From: Prevotellaceae bacterium | GTDB lineage: Bacteria > Bacteroidota > Bacteroidia > Bacteroidales > Paludibacteraceae | DNA length: 17,280 bases | Direction of reading: 5' to 3' | Assembly (NCBI GenBank): GCA_031270565.1 | Contig: JAISXJ010000035.1 | Coordinates: forward strand, 1 to 17,280 | Part shown: positions 13,379 to 17,280 of the stretch, piece after piece | How the letters are laid out: the number at the start of each line of letters is the position of its first letter | How positions within the stretch are numbered: the first letter of the stretch is position 1 | Made by a program: the position numbers and the translations under genes | The notes under the pieces: model-generated | The model's database searches: none | Seen by the model: only the letters and a program-made list of their open reading frames with translations | Told to the model about the DNA's origin: nothing

Positions 13379-14482
13379 TTACACGTTGAATCGAAAGTGC
13401 ATGATGTCACCATCCTGCACGGTGTAATCTTTACCCTCAACACTTAATTTTCCAGCCTCTTTGCATGCCGTTTCCGACCCCAAAGCGATAAAGTCATTAT
13501 ACTTGATGACTTCGGCTCGGATAAATCCTTTTTCAAAATCGGAATGTATCACGCCTGCGCATTGCGGAGCCTTGTAGCCATCCACAAATGTCCATGCGCG
13601 TACTTCATCTGCCCCTGCGGTCAAAAATGTTTTCAGCCGTAACAGACTGTATGCCGCCTTAATAAGCCTTGCTACGCCCGATTCTGCCAAACCCATTTCC
13701 GAGAGAAACAGTTGTCGTTCCTCGTATGTTTCCAGTTCGGCAATTTCCGCTTCAATCTTTGCGGCAACCACCAACACCTCTGCGCGTTCTCCGCTGACAG
13801 CCGCCTGCACCATCTCCACATATTTATTGCCCGATACTGCCGAACTTTCATCCACATTACAGATGTACATAACAGGCTTGGCTGTCAACAGAAAGAGATC
13901 GTGCGCAATGGCTTGTTCATCTTTTGTATCGAATGTAACCGTACGGGCGGCTTTGCCCTGTTCCAGAACTGTTTTAAGTCTGGACAAAACATCGTAGGCC
14001 AGTTTTGCCTGTTTGTCGCCGCCTGTTTGAGCCTGTTTATAGACCTTTTGTATGCGACTATCAATCGTCTCCAAATCTTTGATCTGTAATTCCGTATCAA
14101 TAATTTCCTTGTCTCGAACGGGATTAACTGCCCCGTCAACGTGCACCACGTTTTCATCATCGAAGCAACGCAGAACATGCAAGATGGCATCGGTTTCGCG
14201 AATATTTGCCAGAAACTTGTTACCAAGTCCTTCTCCCCTGCTGGCGCCTTTTACCAAGCCCGCAATATCAACAATTTCCACAGTAGTCGGAATAACACGT
14301 TGTGGATTGCATATTGAGGCGAGGTTGCCCAGCCGCTCATCAGGAACGGTGATGACGCCAACATTCGGCTCTATGGTGCAAAACGGGAAATTTGCCGACT
14401 GCGCTTTGGCTTTTGACAAACAGTTGAACAGGGTGGACTTGCCGACATTGGGCAACCCGACTATTCCGCATTGTAATGACAT
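13379..14482 (-). CDS. ychF: YchF/OLA1 family ATPase
   Basis: The 367-residue product is YchF, a ribosome-associated Obg-family P-loop protein that prefers ATP to GTP. The P-loop is GLPNVGKST (9-17). Switch segments are NFPFCTIEPNVGVITVPDER (31-50) and DIAGLVKGASRGEGLGNKFL (72-91). The specificity motif is NVDE (209-212), the NxxE form associated with ATP binding. A helical insert (about 125-180) and the C-terminal TGS-like domain (about 283-367, with LLRLKTFLTAGADEVRAW) complete it. The ATG at 14482 gives the standard N terminus; an upstream frame extension of 19 residues is rejected. The gene follows mdh by 53 nt. A weaker -7-like TACCTTGT (14511-14518) lies 28 nt before the start. YchF has been linked to translation and oxidative-stress control in other bacteria. 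Confidence 0.96.
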   Translation of the reverse strand: MSLQCGIVGLPNVGKSTLFNCLSKAKAQSANFPFCTIEPNVGVITVPDERLGNLASICNPQRVIPTTVEIVDIAGLVKGASRGEGLGNKFLANIRETDAILHVLRCFDDENVVHVDGAVNPVRDKEIIDTELQIKDLETIDSRIQKVYKQAQTGGDKQAKLAYDVLSRLKTVLEQGKAARTVTFDTKDEQAIAHDLFLLTAKPVMYICNVDESSAVSGNKYVEMVQAAVSGERAEVLVVAAKIEAEIAELETYEERQLFLSEMGLAESGVARLIKAAYSLLRLKTFLTAGADEVRAWTFVDGYKAPQCAGVIHSDFEKGFIRAEVIKYNDFIALGSETACKEAGKLSVEGKDYTVQDGDIMHFRFNV

Positions 14483-14519
14483 AAAAATAATGCAGTTATA
14501 ACAATAATAAACAAGGTAT

Positions 14520-14548
14520 GAATCCGATTTGAATATCAAATCAGATTC
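14520..14548. terminator. Hairpin spanning the mdh stop codon
   Basis: GAATCCGATTTGA (14520-14532) pairs with TCAAATCAGATTC (14536-14548) over 13 positions with one wobble and a 3-nt loop. The mdh TGA lies inside the stem. On the minus strand a moderately T-rich stretch follows, so it could end or stabilise the mdh transcript; it is not a textbook terminator. Confidence 0.45.
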
Positions 14549-15477
14549 ATATCAGACAGAATTTTATTGGTAGCGCGAACAGCCGCTTCGCTGGCAGTCA
14601 GTTTGGCTTTTTCTTCAACATTCAAATCCAGTTCCACGATGCGTTCAATGCCCTTTCTCCCGATAATTACCGGAACACCGATGGTGATGTCTTTCATATT
14701 GTATTCACCATCCAGATAGGCAGCGCACACAATCATTTTCTTTTGGTCTTTAACAATCGACTCCACAACCTGTGATGCGGCAGCTCCGGGCGCCATCCAA
14801 GCCGATGTTCCCAACAAGCCTGTGAGCGTTGCGCCGCCAACCATCGTCGATTGTGTAATCTCCTCAACTTTTGCAACAGGCAAAAGCGTCGTTATGGGGA
14901 TGCCTTTGTAGGTGGCTAAACGCGCAAGCGGTATCATAGTGGTATCGCCGTGTCCTCCGATAACTAATCCGTCCACGTCGTTGGCATTGCAGTTAAGCGC
15001 CTGACTGATAAAATATTTAAAACGAGAACTGTCCAGCGCTCCCCCCATACCAATGACGCGTTCACGTGGCAGTTTAAGTGTTTTTAGTGAAAGATACGCC
15101 ATCGGATCCATCGGATTGGACACAATGATCAGAATAGTATTTGGAGAATACTTTAAAATGCTTTGAGTAACACTTTTTACAATGCCTGCATTGACGCCGA
15201 TAAGTTCTTCGCGGCTCATACCCGGCTTGCGGGGCAAACCCGAAGTAACAACCACCACATCAGAATTGGCGGTCTGCGCGTAATCATTGGTAACACCCTT
15301 TACGACGGTGTCGAACCCAAGCAGTTGCGCCGTTTGCATAATATCCATTGCCTTGCCCTCGGCAAGACCTTCCTTGATGTCTATGAGTATAACCTCATTT
15401 GCCACCTCGTTAACAGCTAAAACATTGGCGCACGTAGCGCCAACATTTCCAGCCCCTACAACAGTTACTTTTGACAT
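14536..15477 (-). CDS. mdh: Malate dehydrogenase (NAD-dependent, LDH-like type)
   Basis: The 313-residue product is malate dehydrogenase, which interconverts malate and oxaloacetate with NAD in central metabolism. The Rossmann motif is VGAGNVGAT (7-15), and D33 in LIDIKEG indicates NAD over NADP. The substrate loop has R83 and R89 (GLPRKPGMSREEL), the arginine pattern of malate enzymes. R152 (DSSRFK) and the catalytic H176 (IGGHGDTTM) with D149 complete the active site. The length fits the LDH-like MDH subtype. The ATG at 15477 gives a standard N terminus; the frame runs 47 codons further upstream but without family resemblance and over the promoter. A -7 box lies 78 nt upstream. ychF follows downstream. 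Confidence 0.97.
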   Translation of the reverse strand: MSKVTVVGAGNVGATCANVLAVNEVANEVILIDIKEGLAEGKAMDIMQTAQLLGFDTVVKGVTNDYAQTANSDVVVVTSGLPRKPGMSREELIGVNAGIVKSVTQSILKYSPNTILIIVSNPMDPMAYLSLKTLKLPRERVIGMGGALDSSRFKYFISQALNCNANDVDGLVIGGHGDTTMIPLARLATYKGIPITTLLPVAKVEEITQSTMVGGATLTGLLGTSAWMAPGAAASQVVESIVKDQKKMIVCAAYLDGEYNMKDITIGVPVIIGRKGIERIVELDLNVEEKAKLTASEAAVRATNKILSDMNLI

Positions 15478-15555
15478 AAAATTCTGTATTATAAAATGTA
15501 ATAAAATTAGACTAAAGCGTTTCAATCGGCGACCTGTGCGCCAAAATTCGCCCCG

Positions 15556-15563
15556 CAAAGGTA
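15556..15563 (-). promoter_or_regulatory. -7 box for mdh
   Basis: Minus strand TACCTTTG, followed by CGGGGCG, gives a leader of about 70 nt for mdh. It lies within the false upstream extension of the mdh frame, which supports the shorter start. Confidence 0.6.
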
Positions 15564-15601
15564 AGCAAAAAGTGATGAATGTTAAGCAGACGCAGGGCGT
15601 A

Positions 15602-15641
15602 ATATTAAAAATAAACATCCAACCGCTTCAGGGATTGGATG
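15602..15641 (-). terminator. Terminator of tRNA-Thr
   Basis: On the minus strand CATCCAA pairs with TTGGATG around a 12-nt loop, followed by TTTATTTTTAATATT. It begins 7 nt past the tRNA end. Confidence 0.8.
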
Positions 15642-15647
15642 CTTCTG

Positions 15648-15720
<73 letters not shown>

Positions 15721-15748
15721 AAATTGTTCCGTATCGAAATATCGGCCG

Positions 15749-15756
15749 CAAAGGTA
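15749..15756 (-). promoter_or_regulatory. -7 box for tRNA-Thr
   Basis: Minus strand AAAAAAAAGTAT followed by TACCTTTGCGG, with 28 nt between the box and the tRNA. The region directly upstream is the AT-rich modular repeat, as at the holA promoter. Confidence 0.65.
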
Positions 15757-15760
15757 ATAC

Positions 15761-15830
15761 TTTTTTTTAGTTATTAGAGTGTAGTTTTTAGTTATTAGTG
15801 AATAACGAATAGTGAACAATGTTTTTTTAG
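15761..15830. repeat. AT-rich modular repeat, copy 3
   Basis: Contains TTATTAGAGTGTAGTTTTTA followed by GTTATTAGTGAATAACGAAT and AGTGAACAATGTTTTTTTAG. It directly adjoins the tRNA-Thr promoter. Confidence 0.7.
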
Positions 15831-15838
15831 GGCTTTTA

Positions 15839-15957
15839 TTTCTCTGTGTCTCTCTGTGTGTTCTCTGTATAACTCCGTGCAATAAGAAAACTTGGCTACT
15901 CTCGCTGCTGAATTTCACAGAGAAGCACAGAGGTTTCACAGAGTTACACAGAGATTT
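15839..15957. repeat. CACAGAG-type inverted repeat
   Basis: The left arm (15839-15880; CTCTGTGTCTCTCTGTGTGT) and right arm (15913-15957; CACAGAGAAGCACAGAGG) are imperfect reverse complements around a 32-nt centre. Such ACAGAG-rich repeats are, to my knowledge, widely scattered in unrelated bacterial genomes and have no known function. Confidence 0.6.
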
Positions 15958-16005
15958 GTCCCTGCGGAACTGCGTTATTCATTTCTTAATTCCTTCATTA
16001 AAAGA

Positions 16006-16027
16006 AAAAGCCCCTCGCGGGGCTTTT
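16006..16027 (-). terminator. Terminator of FISUMP gene 2
   Basis: AAAAGCCCC pairs with GGGGCTTTT around TCGC. The minus-strand sequence GCCCCGCGAGGGGCTTTTT is identical to the one after FISUMP gene 1. It lies about 200 nt after the gene, the extra distance being due to the repeat insertion. Confidence 0.85.
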
Positions 16028-16045
16028 CTGTTTGGTCTGGAACTT

Positions 16046-16092
16046 TGATTTTTAGACAGACATATTTAATCACAGTCCATCACAAAATCATT
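16046..16092. repeat. 48-bp inverted repeat, right copy
   Basis: The reverse complement of 4690-4737, with one A fewer in a run (47 against 48 bp). It lies downstream of FISUMP gene 2 in the same relative place as the left copy does for gene 1. Confidence 0.85.
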
Positions 16093-16131
16093 CAATAAAT
16101 TTAGTCGTTTTGCGCGACTCGGCATAGTTGG

Positions 16132-16190
16132 CAGTGAATAGTTAATAACGAATAGTGAACAATATTTTTTTAGAGTTTAGAGTTTAGTTG
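16132..16190. repeat. AT-rich modular repeat, copy 4
   Basis: AGTGAATAGTTAATAACGAA, then a T-tract and AGAGTTTAGAGTTTAGTTG. It lies inside the extra sequence that separates FISUMP gene 2 from its conserved 3' flank. Confidence 0.7.
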
Positions 16191-16229
16191 TTTCTCAATT
16201 CGTAATTCTAAAATCTGTGTTCAGGACAA

Positions 16230-17280
16230 TTATTCTTTCACGCACCGCACGCCAAAGCCGTACGCGCGGCTGCCGGTTAGGACGGAGAAAAGTTCGTACC
16301 TTTGGATGGTTGGGTAATAAGTGCTGGCGTTGGAAACTGTACTACTCCAGTAGTGTCCGGTGTTACCGATGTTGTCTAACATACCAGTGACGCGATTGTG
16401 AAACCCATTGATGGGAAGGAAGAGGATAGGCTCGGGGGCAGCAGGGTCGTAAAGGTTATTTGTACCGTCTTTATAACCTATTGCTGCGGCAGTCCATACA
16501 TCTGTTTCATATATAGCGTAACCGCTTTGGTAGCCGGTAGCCAAAGTGCCGGCAAATGCCTTACCTTCCTTAATGCGAACCCAGGTCAGAGGAGCGTTTG
16601 TGATGCCGTTGGTCAAAGAGCTAAGAGATTTATAGTACTCTGAAGAAGCAATAGAAACAGAATCGCCAATAGCAATTTGAGGAGCGCCGCAGCCATAATT
16701 AAGGAGCCGCTCCCATTCGTCCTGAGTAGGAATACGCCAACCGAGAGGGCAAGGGTCATTGACAGTTTTAACAGGTTTTTGATAATATCCTCCAGAACCC
16801 GGCACAGCGCCGCCATCAGCAGAACCAAAGTTATAACCAGCTACCTGACCGTTACCCCAAAGAGTGTTGTTTCGGGGTTTGTACCAATCATTAACACCAT
16901 CCTCAGGCACCAGAATAAACTGTCCTTGACCTTTTCCCGCTTTTGGCTGACCATTATCATCCACCTCATCAGGCAGAGTAAGAGGTCCTGGATAGGTTGA
17001 ACTGTTACGTTTTTCGTGTCCGTCTCTCATACGTCCCCATTGATAGAGGTCGCCCAAAACAGTGGCGTCAGTTTCAATCAAAGTATTGTTTGCCTGATAT
17101 GCTATCTGCTGTTTGGCAGGGGAAAGTCCCGGATAATCGGCATTAAGTTTTGCCGCATCCACGCCAAGATTGTATACAGTCATGCGCAAATCAGGAAGTG
17201 TAGGCAAACACGTTGGCGCAGGAATGATTGTATAAGGGACATAGGGTTCTCCCACCGGTTGCCATTTGTATCCATCCCAA
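16230..17280 (-). CDS. FISUMP-domain protein (paralogue 2), 5' end outside the window
   Basis: The frame is open to the window edge, so at least 350 residues are visible and the true start is outside; a GTG at 17255 is not a credible start because the frame before it encodes WDGYKWQPVGE, matching YVWDGNKWNKIGK of paralogue 1. FISUMP-domain landmarks are shared: LYQWGRMRDGH, TLWGNGQ, SADGG, GGYYQKPVK, DPCPLGWRIPTQDEWERL, YGCGAPQ, EPILFLPINGF and FGVRCVK. One extra Glu ends the protein: TAA of paralogue 1 is GAA here, and the next TAA serves as stop. A signal peptide would be expected upstream but cannot be seen. The function is unknown beyond the family's surface location. Confidence 0.88.
   Translation of the reverse strand, partial: WDGYKWQPVGEPYVPYTIIPAPTCLPTLPDLRMTVYNLGVDAAKLNADYPGLSPAKQQIAYQANNTLIETDATVLGDLYQWGRMRDGHEKRNSSTYPGPLTLPDEVDDNGQPKAGKGQGQFILVPEDGVNDWYKPRNNTLWGNGQVAGYNFGSADGGAVPGSGGYYQKPVKTVNDPCPLGWRIPTQDEWERLLNYGCGAPQIAIGDSVSIASSEYYKSLSSLTNGITNAPLTWVRIKEGKAFAGTLATGYQSGYAIYETDVWTAAAIGYKDGTNNLYDPAAPEPILFLPINGFHNRVTGMLDNIGNTGHYWSSTVSNASTYYPTIQRYELFSVLTGSRAYGFGVRCVKE

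Larger units (their letters stand above)
15757..16229. other. Gene-free repeat region between tRNA-Thr and FISUMP 2
   Basis: No gene is supported here. In order it holds AT-rich repeat copy 3, a CACAGAG-type inverted repeat, a GC-rich terminator, one copy of the 48-bp inverted repeat, a small hairpin (AGTCG/CGACT, 16103-16119) and AT-rich repeat copy 4. Everything from about 16006 to 16229 corresponds to the 3' flank of the second FISUMP gene. Confidence 0.65.

Noticed and set aside
14052..14501. A 149-codon plus-strand open frame
   Set aside because: It is the antisense shadow of the ychF P-loop region and has no recognisable features.
14483..14539. An N-terminal extension of ychF overlapping mdh
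   Set aside because: The ATG at 14482 gives the conserved MSLQCGIVGLPNVGKS start.
15478..15618. An N-terminal extension of mdh
   Set aside because: It has no family similarity and overlaps the -7 box; the ATG at 15477 gives the standard start.

Overview
The window looks like a chromosomal segment of a Bacteroidota (probably Bacteroidales-like) bacterium. Evidence seen in the sequence: most upstream regions carry the TAnnTTTG -7 box typical of this phylum, usually as TACCTTTG behind an A-tract; Shine-Dalgarno sites are mostly weak; outer-membrane beta-barrel and FISUMP-type (Fibrobacter succinogenes major paralogous domain) surface proteins are frequent; and M23 peptidase followed by dxr is a gene order I recall from the phylum. 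No species can be named from the sequence alone.

Layout. 1-308: AT-rich modular repeats and an unexplained open frame. 309-2708: plus-strand housekeeping block, holA (clamp loader delta) then the ribosomal protein operon rpsF-rpsR-rplI, closed by a terminator. 2709-3341: a gene-free stretch with an orphan leader-like hairpin and start, a dispersed repeat motif and five consecutive small hairpins. 3342-4664: a secreted FISUMP protein, followed by a structured 3' flank. 4893-6986 (minus): a catalytically degenerate M23 envelope protein and dxr (isoprenoid synthesis), probably one operon. 7240-7785 (plus): a small outer-membrane barrel protein. 7893-11021 (minus): FKBP-like lipoprotein, TPM-domain zinc-knuckle membrane protein, LemA and a porT-like barrel, probably one envelope operon. 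11109-12589 (minus): a Yip1-like membrane protein behind nfo (endonuclease IV). 12692-13354 (plus): another barrel-like protein. 13379-15477 (minus): ychF and mdh. 15648-15720 (minus): tRNA-Thr(CGT). 15757-16229: repeats. 16230-17280 (minus): a second FISUMP protein, cut by the window edge.

How it fits together. Most genes are core functions: replication, translation, base-excision repair, isoprenoid synthesis and central carbon metabolism. Between them lie envelope proteins. I found no defence system, phage, insertion sequence or CRISPR array. The most notable structure is the pair of FISUMP genes facing each other in inverted orientation about 11.6 kb apart, with homologous 3' flanks that include a 47-48 bp near-identical inverted repeat and the same GC-rich terminator. 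One of these flanks carries about 113 bp of extra sequence that includes an AT-rich repeat also found elsewhere in the window, twice directly against a promoter.
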